Both the position numbers and the translations under genes were made by a program. The notes beneath the pieces are model-generated. The model ran no database searches and was not told where the DNA came from. It worked only from the letters and a program-made list of their open reading frames with translations. Source: Rhodanobacter sp. LX-99 (GTDB taxonomy: Bacteria; Pseudomonadota; Gammaproteobacteria; Xanthomonadales; Rhodanobacteraceae). Taken from it: a stretch of DNA of 64,000 nucleotides. The DNA lies in contig NZ_JAHFVL010000001.1 of the NCBI RefSeq assembly GCF_018599185.1, forward strand, positions 558,001-622,000, in the 5' to 3' direction. This document shows, piece by piece, positions 12,601 to 22,300 of the stretch (within the stretch, counting starts at the first letter, position 1; every line of letters starts with the position of its first letter).

Positions 12601-13395
12601 CGGACCGACCAGGGCCACCCGCCGCAGCATGTGGTCGGCGCCATCGGTGGCGAACACGTCGACTCCGGCGGCGCCGGCGATGTCGGCCAGCGCCCGGGCC
12701 AGCGTGCGATAGACCGATTCCGGGTCGGGCTGTTCGAGCAGGGCCCGCTGAATCGTGCGCTGCGCATCGCGGTAGCGGCTCATCCGCATGCTGCGCTCCA
12801 GCAGCAGTTGGTGATCCCAGAACCGGCTCAGCTCGTCGACCAACCGCTGCGCCCAATCGAGCAGCTCCCCGCTCAGGCTGGGGCCGTCGTCGCGGGAGTA
12901 GGCGGCCAGCGCCAGCTGGCCATCGTCACGCGTCCTCGATGCGGCCACGATGCAGGAGCCGAAACCGTGCCGCCGTGCGGCGTCCCGCCAGGGCGCGAAC
13001 TCCGGCGCGTCGACCGGGGTCGCCCGCGCCTGTTCCTGGCGCAACACCATCGCCACCGGCCCGCGCCCGCCGGGGGCGGATTCATCCGTGCTGAGGTGCA
13101 ACGCCGCCGCATAGGCGGCGGCGGGCCCAGACGCCGCCAATACCTCGACGGCGCTGCACCCCGGTTCGCGCCGCCCGACCCAGACCAGCGGAAGATCCAT
13201 GGTCGAGGCCAGAATGCCCGCGATCGTGACCATGACCAGGCGGCGGTCGCGATCCGGCGTCGCATGCAAAAGCGCGAGGGTTTCCGCCACGCTTCGGTAG
13301 AAGCGCTCGCGAAGTTCGCCGCGTGCCTGTTCCTGGCTATCCATCCGCCTGCGAGTTCCCCCGTGAACGAACAAACGGTCGTCGACCGTCGCCAT
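9613..13395 (-). CDS. Multidomain GGDEF-EAL cyclic-di-GMP enzyme with GAF modules and a central globin-like segment
   Basis: A predicted soluble protein of up to 1,260 residues that would make and/or break cyclic-di-GMP. Two GAF-like modules (~20-190, ~210-390) precede a GGDEF domain with intact RLGGDEFVLVF near residue 474; the inhibitory RxxD site is replaced by DAGD. Residues ~595-700 look like a globin-coupled-sensor fold: WEPRLPGIVESFHAGL, then GLFHAACGLEEVWLLEA, where H663 would be the proximal heme ligand. A third GAF-like part (~740-890) follows. The EAL domain (~910-1150) has EVEALAR, SVNAP, FEILES, EDDLGAGYSSL, VVVEGLES and GQGYALARPM, so most catalytic residues are present, with DDLGAG replacing DDFGTG. 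About 110 C-terminal residues are unassigned. A second in-frame ATG at 13344 (MDSQEQARGEL) is an equally possible start. It lies 72 bases behind the ECF sigma gene on the same strand. Confidence 0.88.
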   Translation of the reverse strand: MATVDDRLFVHGGTRRRMDSQEQARGELRERFYRSVAETLALLHATPDRDRRLVMVTIAGILASTMDLPLVWVGRREPGCSAVEVLAASGPAAAYAAALHLSTDESAPGGRGPVAMVLRQEQARATPVDAPEFAPWRDAARRHGFGSCIVAASRTRDDGQLALAAYSRDDGPSLSGELLDWAQRLVDELSRFWDHQLLLERSMRMSRYRDAQRTIQRALLEQPDPESVYRTLARALADIAGAAGVDVFATDGADHMLRRVALVGPIADILRALPLPPRYDDSPAVLTPTQAFMQGTPVIRRHPRNAPQADRAFRKELLEHAGAVGCWPLFASTADTIGTARVPTGVFVVVTVESDAFDDEMCRLLDEIADATGLALRQHAQRHALLQEQERQTYLALHDDLTGLPNRRALDRHLETALARARRRGRLVAVGLLDLDDLKPINDRHGHAVGDRLLVEMAGRFQQMLDAGDYVARLGGDEFVLVFEDLESEADVDGLLERIGGVLRLPLMIDGTAMSVGASLGIAMYSGEVQATGEQLLRRADQAMYQVKSRKRYRSHWWSLVSPNGVTDQADELDAAASPYGGQAALLLGACSKAWEPRLPGIVESFHAGLRSHDGIARLLDLLPAADMKAFEEHQLQHLQALLRVDLDMAGHHARATRTGLFHAACGLEEVWLLEAIEQLRDILATTLAGVGQTDHRALAILLQRLGMERQWQLESMRELQRRRVALLSRVNALAWSAEGYLELIQGVADILVSHKEIIACSAGRPDASGQLTYEAVAGTAFAEYLHALVSGKALPIRVDAGQPEGQGPSGRAWRTARIQRCAHYGSDPSMTGWRDIALSLGVVSNVAIPLCPSPLKPAVVLTVYSPYAGGFQSEDQRAFLEQIKTVLDLALARLAPPRQGTELLPFFVRERWRATVATDALQMHYQPLVRLADGRVTEVEALARLRDDDGDLLAPARFLPALGADDLLVLFRRGLTQATACREWLLQAGHALDISVNAPAAALEDPRYAEVAAAVIASSGCAARALLFEILESPIGTEHAAVPQGSGMQSLKVLGVRLVEDDLGAGYSSLIRLRQWPFDRIKIDQAIVSQVRQDPLGTLRFIRQLIRIGHDLRLEVVVEGLESVDLIEAATILGADFGQGYALARPMPADALPAWLAQYRCGQDSAWPRTGLGALAGELCWEEQFIALPAEPAFWIRHAQVSCGPGEYLHNLEPGAVLNASHEAMHRAALAGPSDPGYRREREAFLALLVEHVLGNFHP

Positions 13396-13467
13396 ACTTC
13401 ATCACGGGAGCCCGCATTAATCCATCAGGCGTTGCGGCACCACGCACATGCCCCGGACCGGCACGCT

Positions 13468-14745
13468 TCACTCGGGCGACGCGCTCTCCCCGCATGCCCG
13501 GGCGCGCTTGCGCATCAGCTCGCGCTCGCGCCGGTTCATGGCAAGCTCGGCCGCCCGCTCGAACTCCCGGCGCGCCTCGTCGACACGGCCCAGCCGGGCC
13601 AGCAAATCGCCCCGCACCGCGGGCAGCAGGTGGTATTTCTGCAAGCTCGGCTCGTCGACCAGGGCATCGGCCAGCTCGAGGCCCGCCGCCGCGCCGCCCG
13701 CCATGCCGACGGCCACCGCGCGGTTGAGTTCGACGATCGGCGACGGCGCCACCCGGGCCAGGGTCGCATACAGTGCCGCGATGCCCGGCCAATCGGTCCC
13801 CTCGCTGGTCAGCGCACGCGCGTGGCAGGCGGCAATCGCCGCCTGCAGCGCATACGGACCCAGCGCGCCGCCCAGCTCCCGGGCCCGTTTCAGTGCAGCC
13901 AGGCCGCGGCGGATCAGCAGCCGGTCCCACAACGCCCGATCCTGCTCCAGCAGCAGGATCGGCTCGCCGCGCGCGTCCACGCGTGCGCGCGAGCGCGAGG
14001 CCTGGAGCTCCATCAGCGCCACCAGGCCATGCACCTCGGGCTCGCGCGGCATCAGGCCGGCCAGCACCCGGCCCAGGCGCAGGGCGTCCTCGCACAAGGC
14101 CGGGCGCATCCAGTCGTCGCCGGCGGTGGCGGAGTAGCCCTCGTTGAAGATCAGGTAGATCACCCCGAGCACCGACGAAAGGCGTGCGGCAATCTCGTCG
14201 CCGCGGGGCACCTCGTAGGCCACCTCGGCCTTGGCAAGGCTGCGCTTGGCGCGAACGATGCGCTGCGCGATGGTCGGCTCGGGCACCAGGAAGGCGCGCG
14301 CGATTTCCTCCGTGGTCAGGCCGCCGAGCAGGCGCAGGGTCAGCGCCACGCGCGCCTCCATGGACAGCAGCGGATGGCAGGCGGTGAAGATCAGCCGCAG
14401 CAGGTCGTCGCCGAACGGGTCGTCCAGCGCCGCCTCGTCCGCGGACCTTGCATATTCCTGCTCGTGTTCCAGCTCGTGCATCAGTTGCTCGTGCTTGCGT
14501 TCGAGCAGCTTGCTGCGGCGCAGCCGGTCGATCGCACGATGCTTCGCGGTGGTCATCAGCCACGCGCCGGGATTGTCTGGCACGCCGGTTTGCGGCCACT
14601 GCTCCAGCGCCACCACCAGCGCATCCTGCGCCAGCTCCTCGGCCAGGCCGACATCGCGCAGCATGCGCGCGAGGCCGGCGATCAGCCGGGCCGACTCGAT
14701 CCGCCAGACGGCGTCGATGGTGCGATGGGTATCGGTCATGCTCAT
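13468..14745 (-). CDS. ECF RNA polymerase sigma factor, ECF42 (DGPF/YCII-associated) type
   Basis: A 425-residue sigma factor. The sigma-2 region (LAEELAQDALVVALEQWP ... PGAWLMTTAKHRAIDRLRR) and the sigma-4 helix-turn-helix (LGGLTTEEIARAFLVPEPTIAQRIVRAKR) fill the first ~190 residues. A long C-terminal TPR-like helical extension follows (LRLGRVLAGLMP, LAALKRARELGGALGPYALQAAIAACHA, RVDEARREFERAAELA). This extension and the two adjacent DGPF-domain genes are the hallmark of group ECF42, in which the extension is needed for activity and there is no anti-sigma factor. None is seen here either. The gene is third in a minus-strand cluster after the two DGPF genes. A promoter matching the ECF42 consensus lies upstream of the first gene. 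The stimulus is unknown. Confidence 0.9.
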   Translation of the reverse strand: MSMTDTHRTIDAVWRIESARLIAGLARMLRDVGLAEELAQDALVVALEQWPQTGVPDNPGAWLMTTAKHRAIDRLRRSKLLERKHEQLMHELEHEQEYARSADEAALDDPFGDDLLRLIFTACHPLLSMEARVALTLRLLGGLTTEEIARAFLVPEPTIAQRIVRAKRSLAKAEVAYEVPRGDEIAARLSSVLGVIYLIFNEGYSATAGDDWMRPALCEDALRLGRVLAGLMPREPEVHGLVALMELQASRSRARVDARGEPILLLEQDRALWDRLLIRRGLAALKRARELGGALGPYALQAAIAACHARALTSEGTDWPGIAALYATLARVAPSPIVELNRAVAVGMAGGAAAGLELADALVDEPSLQKYHLLPAVRGDLLARLGRVDEARREFERAAELAMNRRERELMRKRARACGESASPE

Positions 14746-14834
14746 GGCGACCGATCACACCATCCCCATTGCGCCGGCGCAAGACCGCAGGCCACGCCGT
14801 CCCGGCTCCCCACTCCTGTTCCCGACGCCTTCCG

Positions 14835-15287
14835 TCAAGGCATGGCGACGGGGCGGCGGCAGAGAGCATCCCGGTCCGCGTCATCCGCCTGCCTGTCGAT
14901 GCCCCGGGTCAACGCCTGCTGCACGTCGTCGGCAAGATCGGCAAACTCCTGCACCCGCTGCAGTTCGATGGTCTCGCCAGCCGCCGCCGGGCACCGTGAA
15001 GCCCAGGCGATGGCCTCGTCCAGCGACGCGACATCGATCATCCAGTAGCCGGCGGGCACACCCACCGTTCCGCTGCGCGGGCCGTCGACGAGCGCGGGCC
15101 GGCCGTCGGCGAAGAAGATGCGCGCGCCCATCGACGACGGGCACAATCCGTCCAGCGCAAGCAGCACGCCGGCCCGCCACAGCGCCTGGTTGTACTGCGC
15201 CATCGCGGCCACGCCGTCGGCATCGGGCGCATTCCCCGGGGCCCCGCCTTCGCCGGCACCGGGGATCAGCCACATCATGAAACGCAT
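14835..15287 (-). CDS. YCII/DGPF-related protein (diverged copy)
   Basis: A 150-residue protein starting MRFMMWLIPGAGEGG at 15287 (GGGAG about 12 bases upstream; longer upstream readings lack family similarity). It keeps the YCII fold pattern MAQYNQALWRAGVLLALDGLCPSS...ARIFF with the degenerate signature LVDGPRSGTVGVPAGYWMIDVASLDEAIAWASRCP in place of VTDGPF. The C-terminal ~30 residues are an Asp/Arg-rich tail. It lies between the canonical DGPF gene (49 bases) and the sigma gene (89 bases), presumably co-transcribed. The biochemical role of DGPF proteins is not known; they accompany ECF42 factors. Confidence 0.8.
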   Translation of the reverse strand: MRFMMWLIPGAGEGGAPGNAPDADGVAAMAQYNQALWRAGVLLALDGLCPSSMGARIFFADGRPALVDGPRSGTVGVPAGYWMIDVASLDEAIAWASRCPAAAGETIELQRVQEFADLADDVQQALTRGIDRQADDADRDALCRRPVAMP

Positions 15288-15336
15288 GGCGGTTGCTCCC
15301 CGGCATGCCCTTGCCAGGACTGGCCCATGGCCCGGC

Positions 15337-15756
15337 TCATGATTTCGCGGCGATCTGCGCGCGCAGCCGCTCCTCCTGCTCGCGCAGTTCGGGGGTGAAC
15401 TCGGCGCCGAAATCCTCGGCCTCGAACACCTGGCGGATCTCGACCTCGGCATCGTCGTCGAACGGCGCGCGCTTGAGCCACTCGATCGCCTCCTGCATCG
15501 ACTTCACCTGCCACAGCCAGAAGCCGGCAATCAGCTCCTTGGTTTCCGCGAACGGCCCGTCGGTCACCGTGCGCGCGCGGCCCGAGAACTTCACCCGCAC
15601 GCCCTTCGAACTGGGCTGCAGGCCCTCGCCCGCCAGCATGATGCCGGCCTTCACCAATTCCTCGTTGAACTTGCCCATCGCGGTCAGCAGCTGCTCGCTG
15701 GGCATCACGCCGGCTTCCGAGTCCGCGGTCGCCTTCACTATCACCATGCATCGCAT
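15337..15756 (-). CDS. YCII/DGPF-domain protein (canonical)
   Basis: A 139-residue protein. The ATG at 15756 (MRCMVIVKATADSEAG) is chosen because AAGGAGA lies 7-8 bases before it; the frame stays open upstream but without family similarity. It shows the full DGPF signature (ARTVTDGPFAETKELIAGFWLWQVKSMQEAIEWLKRAPF) after the typical MGKFNEELVKAGIMLAGEGLQPSSKG segment. It is the first gene of the cluster DGPF1-DGPF2-ECF42. The conserved small ferredoxin-like fold is known from YCII; the function is undefined. The leader region carries the candidate ECF42-dependent promoter. Confidence 0.9.
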   Translation of the reverse strand: MRCMVIVKATADSEAGVMPSEQLLTAMGKFNEELVKAGIMLAGEGLQPSSKGVRVKFSGRARTVTDGPFAETKELIAGFWLWQVKSMQEAIEWLKRAPFDDDAEVEIRQVFEAEDFGAEFTPELREQEERLRAQIAAKS

Positions 15757-15816
15757 CGTCGTGTCTCCTTCGAATGGGGCGGGAGCCAGGCACGCCAACC
15801 CTGGCTCTATCCGGAC

Positions 15817-15843
15817 GACGAACGGCGGGCCGGCAAATCGACA
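15817..15843 (-). promoter_or_regulatory. Candidate ECF42-dependent promoter (TGTCGA-N17-CGTC)
   Basis: On the minus strand TGTCGA (15843-15838) is followed after 17 bases by CGTC (15820-15817), about 60 bases before the DGPF1 start codon. The published ECF42 promoter consensus is TGTCGA in the -35 and CGA/TC in the -10. The match in front of the very cluster that encodes the sigma factor suggests autoregulation. The sequence is seen directly; use by this sigma factor is inferred. Confidence 0.65.
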
Positions 15844-15932
15844 CGGCAGCCTGCAGGCAACTGAAACCACAATCGCAAACGATGAGTCGCGGCTCGGTAT
15901 GCTGTATGCATTGCGTCATCGGGCAGGAAGGG

Positions 15933-18900
15933 ATGAAGGAAAACCCAGGCGGACTGATCGTCCATCGCGGCAGCCGCACCGAACGGCTGGCCGACGCGCT
16001 GGCGCTGCAGTTGGAAGCGCAACGGCCGGCCAATCCGCTGGCCGCGCAGACCGTGGTGGTGGCGCACCCCGGGTTGCAGCGCTGGCTGCTCGGCCGCCTG
16101 GCGCAGCGCCGTGGCCCGCAAGGCGGGCACGGCATAGCCGCCAACGTCGAGATGATCCTGCCATGGCAGTGGTTCGAGCGCTGCGCGCGCCGCATGCTGG
16201 GCGACGAGGCGCTGATCGGCGGCGCGTATCGGCACGAGGTACTGCGCTGGCGCCTGCTGCAGGTGCTGTCCGCGTCGAACGCGGCGGAAGTCCGCGCCTA
16301 TCTGGCCGGTGACGACGCCGCGCGCCGCGGTTTCCAGCTGGCCGAGCACCTCGCCGGCCTGTACACCCAGTACCTGATCTACCGGCCGGACTGGATCCTC
16401 GACTGGGAACAGCATCCCGCCCGCCACGACGACGACTGGCAGGCGGCGCTGTGGCATCGGCTGCGAACCTCCATCCGGCACCCGCACCGCGCGCAGCGCA
16501 GCGCCGCCCTGCTCGATGCGCTGCGTACCGGCAACGACCTGGCCGACGATCCGCCGCTGCACGTGTTCGGCGTCAGCCACCTGCCGCCCGACGTGCTGGC
16601 AGCGCTGCAGGCCACCGCGCTGCATACGCCGGTGCATCTGTATTTTCCCGACCCCTGTCGCGAGCACTGGGTGTATCTGCGCAAGCAGCGCTTCCTGCTC
16701 GCCCACGCGGACGATCCGGAGGCGCTGTACTACGAGGTCGGCCACCCGCTGCTGGTGGCGCTTGGCCGCATCGCTCAGGATTTCTGCCTCACCCTGGACG
16801 AGTGCGACGCCATCGACGAGCGCGACCCGCTCGACGAGGCCGAGCCGCTCGACGATGCCACCGCGCTGCTCGCCCGGCTGCAGTCCAGCATCCGCTGCCT
16901 GCAGCCGGAGCTGGTCGGCGCGCCGATCCGCGAACAACTGGCCGGCGGTGCCAGCCTGGGCGAGATCCTGCCCGCGCTGCGCCACGATACCAGCCTGCGC
17001 GTGCACGCCTGCCATACGCGCCTGCGCGAACTGGAGGTGCTGAAGAATGCCTTGCTGCGCTGCCTGGCCGACGATCCCACGCTGCAGCATCGCGACATCG
17101 TGGTGATGGCACCGGATATCGCCGCGTATGCGCCTTACCTGGCGGCGGTGTTCGGCGAGCCGGCGCAGTACCGCAGCGATCCGCTGCACATCCCCTGGCA
17201 CCTGGCCGACGTCGGGCTGGCCCGCGCGCACCCGCTGATGAGCGCGTTCGCGCAGCTGCTGGACCTGGCCGAAAGCCGTTTCACCGTCAGCGAGGTGCTG
17301 GACTTCCTCGACGTGCCGGCGGTGGCGCGGCGCTTCGCGATCGACGCCGGCGGGCGCGACGCGCTGGAGCGCTGGCTGCGCCGCGCCCGCGTGGCGTGGG
17401 GCCTGGATGCCGCGATGAAGGCCGAGGCCGGCGCGGCGGCGGTCGACACGAATTCGTGGCAGTTCGGCTTCGACCGCATGTACGCCGGGCTGATCGCGGG
17501 CCCGGATGCGGATGGCGAATTGCTCGACGGCATCCTGCCGCTGCCGGGCGTCGCCGGCAGCGCGGTGGAGGCGCTGGGCCAGCTCGACCGCCTGCTCGGG
17601 GAACTGCGCCAGGCGCGCCACGCCTTCGCCGGCGCGCGCCCGCTGGCCGCATGGAGCGAGTGGCTGCTGGAACGGATCGACGCGCTGTTTCTCGCCGACC
17701 CGCGCGACGACGCCGAGCAGAACGCGCTCGACGCGCTGCGCCGGCTCGCCGCCGGCCTCGCCAGCCAGGCCGCGGAGGCCGACGTCCACGCGGCGCTGCC
17801 ATGGAGCGTGGTGCGCGAAGCGCTGCGCGGCGCGCTCGACGCGGTGCCGGAGCGCCAGGCCTTCCTGCTCGGCGGGGTGACCTTCTGCGGACTGGTGCCG
17901 CAGCGATCTATCCCGTTCCGCGTGGTCTGCCTGCTCGGCATGAACGAGGGCGAGTTCCCGCGCCCCGGCAACGACGCCGGCCTCAACAAGATCCTCAGCC
18001 AGCCGCGCCGCGGCGACCGCGACACCCGCAGCGAGGACCGCTACCTGTTCCTGGAAGCGCTGATGTCGGCGCGCGACGCGCTGCACGTCAGCTTCGTCGG
18101 CGAAGGCGTGCGCGACGGCAAGCCGCGCAATCCCGCCGCGCCGCTGGCCGAGCTGCTGCAGTTCCTCGACGAACAGCACGCCATCGCCGACGACGACAAG
18201 GCCGAGCGGCCATGGCGCATCCGCCATCCGCTGCAGCCGTTCGATGCGCGCTACTACGAACGCGACGCGCACGGCCAACCCCTGGATGACCCGCGGCTGT
18301 TCTCGTACGACCCGGCGTTCCTCGCCGCCGCGGCCAGCACCGACATGCCGCCCTTTCTCGGCTCGCCGGAGACTGCACCAGAAACGGCGGCCCGCGGTGA
18401 AATCGCCCTCAGCGCACTCAAGCGCTACTGGCGCGATCCCGCACGCGACGCCTTGCTGCGCGGCCAGGGCATCAGCCTGCAGGCACTGGACGACGGTGGC
18501 TGGCCGGATCGCGAGCCGCTGGAAACGAAGCTGGAGAAGCTCGAACGGGTCGATCACCGGCTGCTGTTCGAAGCGCTCGCCGCCGGCCGCGACGCGCTGC
18601 CCACCGAACCGCCGGCATGGCTGGCACATTCCGGCATGCTGGCCGGCGGCGCGATCGGCGCGCAAGCCTACGCGCAGTTGCGCGACGCGTTGCATCCACT
18701 GCTCGAGCATGCGCGGCCGCTGTTCGCCGACGGCAACGCGCAATCGCAGGCACAGGCGATCGACCTGGATCTCGGCGATGGCTTGCGCCTGACCGGTGCG
18801 GTCGATCGGGTATTCCACGGCGTCGACGGCGCCCTGCTGTTCGACGCGCAACCCTCGCGTGCCGCGGGACTGAAGGACATCCTCGCCTTCTACATCGACT

Positions 18901-19358
18901 GGGCCGCGCTGCGGCTGACCCGCGCCGACGCCGTGCACGGCGAGTACCTGGAGCCCACGTCCAACAACAGGAAGTCGCGCAGCGCGGGGCTGCTCGCGCC
19001 CGTGCTGGCGCAGGACGCCGCGCAACTGCGCCGCGGCCTACGCCGCCTGGTCGAGGCCTATTTGTCCGCCGAACGACAACCGCTGCTGTTCTTCCCGCGC
19101 ACCGCGCAAGCCTACGCCGCCAGCGCGCCGCAGGACCGCCTCGCCAAGGCCGCCGCCGCCTGGGGAGGCGACGATTTCAACGGCGGTGAACGCGATTACG
19201 CGCCCGGCTACGCGGCCTTGCTGAGTCGCGGCCTGGATCTTTTCGACGAAGCCAGCCCCGCCCATCGCGCCTTCGTCGCCGCCACCGAACTGGTCTGCGA
19301 CGTGCTGGACCCCGGACATGCGGCATTGATGAAAATTGCGCAGGACATCCAACCGTGA
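15933..19358 (+). CDS. recC: Exodeoxyribonuclease V subunit gamma (RecC)
   Basis: A 1,141-residue protein (E. coli RecC is 1,122). I place the start at 15933 (MKENPGGLIVHRGSRTERLADALALQL) behind GGAAGGG. The N-terminal inactive SF1-helicase fold shows NPLAAQTVVVAHPGLQRWL, GIAANVEMILPWQWF, VFGVSHLPPDVLAAL and CHTRLRELEVLKNALLRCL, with VPQRSIPFRVVCLLGMNEGEFPR later, all diagnostic of RecC. In the RecBCD complex it holds the split DNA strands and recognises Chi. It is the first gene of recC-recB-recD; the recB start overlaps its stop codon. A 177-base divergent region shared with the DGPF cluster precedes it. Confidence 0.95.
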   Translation: MKENPGGLIVHRGSRTERLADALALQLEAQRPANPLAAQTVVVAHPGLQRWLLGRLAQRRGPQGGHGIAANVEMILPWQWFERCARRMLGDEALIGGAYRHEVLRWRLLQVLSASNAAEVRAYLAGDDAARRGFQLAEHLAGLYTQYLIYRPDWILDWEQHPARHDDDWQAALWHRLRTSIRHPHRAQRSAALLDALRTGNDLADDPPLHVFGVSHLPPDVLAALQATALHTPVHLYFPDPCREHWVYLRKQRFLLAHADDPEALYYEVGHPLLVALGRIAQDFCLTLDECDAIDERDPLDEAEPLDDATALLARLQSSIRCLQPELVGAPIREQLAGGASLGEILPALRHDTSLRVHACHTRLRELEVLKNALLRCLADDPTLQHRDIVVMAPDIAAYAPYLAAVFGEPAQYRSDPLHIPWHLADVGLARAHPLMSAFAQLLDLAESRFTVSEVLDFLDVPAVARRFAIDAGGRDALERWLRRARVAWGLDAAMKAEAGAAAVDTNSWQFGFDRMYAGLIAGPDADGELLDGILPLPGVAGSAVEALGQLDRLLGELRQARHAFAGARPLAAWSEWLLERIDALFLADPRDDAEQNALDALRRLAAGLASQAAEADVHAALPWSVVREALRGALDAVPERQAFLLGGVTFCGLVPQRSIPFRVVCLLGMNEGEFPRPGNDAGLNKILSQPRRGDRDTRSEDRYLFLEALMSARDALHVSFVGEGVRDGKPRNPAAPLAELLQFLDEQHAIADDDKAERPWRIRHPLQPFDARYYERDAHGQPLDDPRLFSYDPAFLAAAASTDMPPFLGSPETAPETAARGEIALSALKRYWRDPARDALLRGQGISLQALDDGGWPDREPLETKLEKLERVDHRLLFEALAAGRDALPTEPPAWLAHSGMLAGGAIGAQAYAQLRDALHPLLEHARPLFADGNAQSQAQAIDLDLGDGLRLTGAVDRVFHGVDGALLFDAQPSRAAGLKDILAFYIDWAALRLTRADAVHGEYLEPTSNNRKSRSAGLLAPVLAQDAAQLRRGLRRLVEAYLSAERQPLLFFPRTAQAYAASAPQDRLAKAAAAWGGDDFNGGERDYAPGYAALLSRGLDLFDEASPAHRAFVAATELVCDVLDPGHAALMKIAQDIQP

Positions 19359-22300
19359 CCGCCGCCCTGCCCCCGCTCGACTGGCGTGCCATGCCGCTGC
19401 ACGGGCGCGTGCTGATCGAGGCCAGCGCCGGCACCGGCAAGACCTGGAACATCGGCGTGATCTACCTGCGCCTGCTGCTCGAACGCGAGCTGCGCGTGGA
19501 GCAGATCCTGGTCACCACCTTCACCGATGCCGCCGCGCAGGAATTGCGCGAGCGCCTGCGCCGGCGCCTGGTCGAGGCCGAGCGGCTGCTCGAATCCGCC
19601 TCCCTCGACGAGGCCAGCGACAATCCACTGGAAAGCTGGCTGGCCGCACTGTGCCCCGACGAAGACGGCACCCGGCGCGCGCTGCGCCGGATCCAGCTCG
19701 CCCGCACCGACCTCGACCGCGCGCCGGTGTCGACCATCCATGCGCTGTGCCAGCGCATCCAGCGCGACTACCCGCTGGAAAGCGGCGCCGCCTTCGCCAA
19801 CGACAAGCTGTTCGACGAACAGCAGCTGATGCGCGAATGCGTGGAGGACTTCTGGCGCCGCCGCTACCTCGTCGGCAACGTCGACCCACGCGAGGCCGAG
19901 CTGCTGCTGAAGGACGGCCCGGAAGGCTTGCTGCGCGATCTCGGCGGGCTGGCGAACAGCGCCGACGCGCGGATCGAGGCCGGCGGCCTGGCCGAACTCG
20001 AACGCCGACTGGCCGCTCTGCACACGCCCGGGAGCATCGCCGAGCTGCAGCGGCTGGCCGGCGACAAGACCCTGTACGCGCCGCGCAAGAGCGCGCTGTC
20101 GAACCGGCTCGACAAGATCGCCCGCGCGCTGCAGGACGACGATGAAGAACAGCTGGCTGCCGCGCTCGACGACACGTTCGCCCCCGACCAGGTGCTCGCA
20201 CAGGAAGCACCCTCCAGCGCCGGCACGCTCAACGCCCACCCCTTGATCGAGGCCCTGCAGGCGCTGCGTCCGCTGCTGCAGTTGCGCACCACCTTCACTC
20301 GCGGCGCGGTGCTGGCCGAAGCGGCGCAAACCTGCCGCGAGGAAATGCCGCGGCGCGCGCGCCAGCGCCACGTCATGACGTTCTCGATGCTGATCGACGC
20401 GGTATACCAGCGGCTCTGCGGCGAGCCGTCCGACGCGGTACTGGCCGACCGCCTGTACGAAGCCTACCCGGTGGCACTGATCGACGAATTCCAGGATACC
20501 GACCAGCGCCAGTTCGCGATCTTCGAGCGGATCTACCGCGGGCGCGGCACGCTGGTGATGATCGGCGATCCCAAGCAGGCCATCTACAGTTTCCGCGGCG
20601 GCGACATCGCCGCCTACCTGCGCGCCAGCGAACAGGCGGGCCAGCGCTTTTCGCTGGGGACCAACCACCGTTCCAGCCGCGCCCTGGTCGAGGCCCTGAA
20701 CGCCTGGTACGGCCACACCGAAGGCGGCTTCGGCCAGCCGCAGATCCGCTACCAGCAGGTCGCGCCGGCCGGCAAGGCGGACGAGAAGCCGTATGCCGTC
20801 GGCGATGAAACCGTGGCGCAACCTCTGGTGATCCATCCGTTTCGCGGCGACGCCGTCGACCGGAAAGGCAATCCGCTGAAGGCGCTCGGCGAACTCGAAG
20901 CGCTGGCGCTGGACGACTGCGCCAACCGCGTCGCCGAACTGCTCAACGACCCGCGACAGCGGATCGGCGGCCAGCGGGTGACGCCGGGGGACATCGCGGT
21001 GCTGCTGTCCACCAACAACCAGATCGTGGCGCTGCGCACGCGACTGGTCGCGCGCGGCGTGCCCTGCGTGGGCGGCGGCCGCGGCAACATCTTCGCCGGC
21101 GAGGTCGCGCGCGAGCTGGAGCTGATCCTGTACGCCGTACTGCACCCCGACGACGACCAGGCCGTGCGCGGCGCGCTGGCCACCCGCCTGCTCGGCGCCA
21201 CGCTGGAACAGTTTCGCGCCTGGCAGGACCAGCCCGCCGCGTTCGAGCGCGAGCTGGAGCGTTTCGAGGCGTGGCGCGCGCTGGTGCGCAGCCGCGGCGT
21301 GCTGGCGCTGATCGAGGCGTTGCTGGCCATTCGCGCCACCGCCTTGCTGGCGCTGCCCGAGGGCGAGCGCGTGCTCACCGACCTGCGCCACCTGGGCGAA
21401 TTGCTGGCCGCGGAGGAAAGCGCGCGACAGGGCCTGGATGGCCTCTACGCATGGCTGCTGGAGATGCGCCAGGAAGGCGCCGACGGCGATGCCGAGGCCG
21501 CCGACGAACGCCAGCTGCGCATCGAAAGCGATGCACGCCGGGTGCAGTTGCTCACCATCCACGCCAGCAAGGGGCTGGAGTTTCCGATCGTTTTCCTGCC
21601 GCTGGCCTGGCGCATCGGTGACCGCACCGGCGTACGCTCGCCGAAACTGTTGCGCTACCACGACGCCAGCGGCCACCGTTGCGTGGACCTGGGCTCGGTC
21701 GACTTCATCGAACATCGCGGCCGACACTTCCGCGAGGAACTGGAGGAACGCCTGCGCCTGCTCTACGTCGCCCTGACCCGCGCCGTGCACGCGGTGCACG
21801 TGTACTGGGTCGATCGCGGCCCGCTGCCGGCCGGCGACGCGCACGCCTGGGAGTGGGCAGCGATCGACCTGCTGACCCGGCAGACCCAGCAACGCCTGGA
21901 GCTGACCGAGGGCGAAGCCTCGCTGGAGGCGATGGCCGCAACGCTCGGTGGCATGCAATTGTCCGCGCCGTTCGCCGACGTCTTCATCGGCTATCAAGCG
22001 CCGGCCGAAACAGCCTCGCCGCGGGCCACGCAAGCACCGCTGCCGCGCCTGCGGCCCTACCAGTGGCTGCACAGCTTCAGCGGCCTGACCCGCTACGCGG
22101 CCGCCGCCGTGGTGATCGACGACCGCGACGCCAGCGACGAAACCGGCCAGGAGGAAGCCGCGGCCAACGTCGATGAACCTGGCGAGGACAGCCGCCTGCT
22201 GAGCCTGTACCCGCTGCGCGGCCCGCGTTTCGGCGATGCCGTGCATCACGTGTTCGAACTGGCCCAGCCCGGTCCGGTCTGGCCCGGACAGCGCCAGCTG

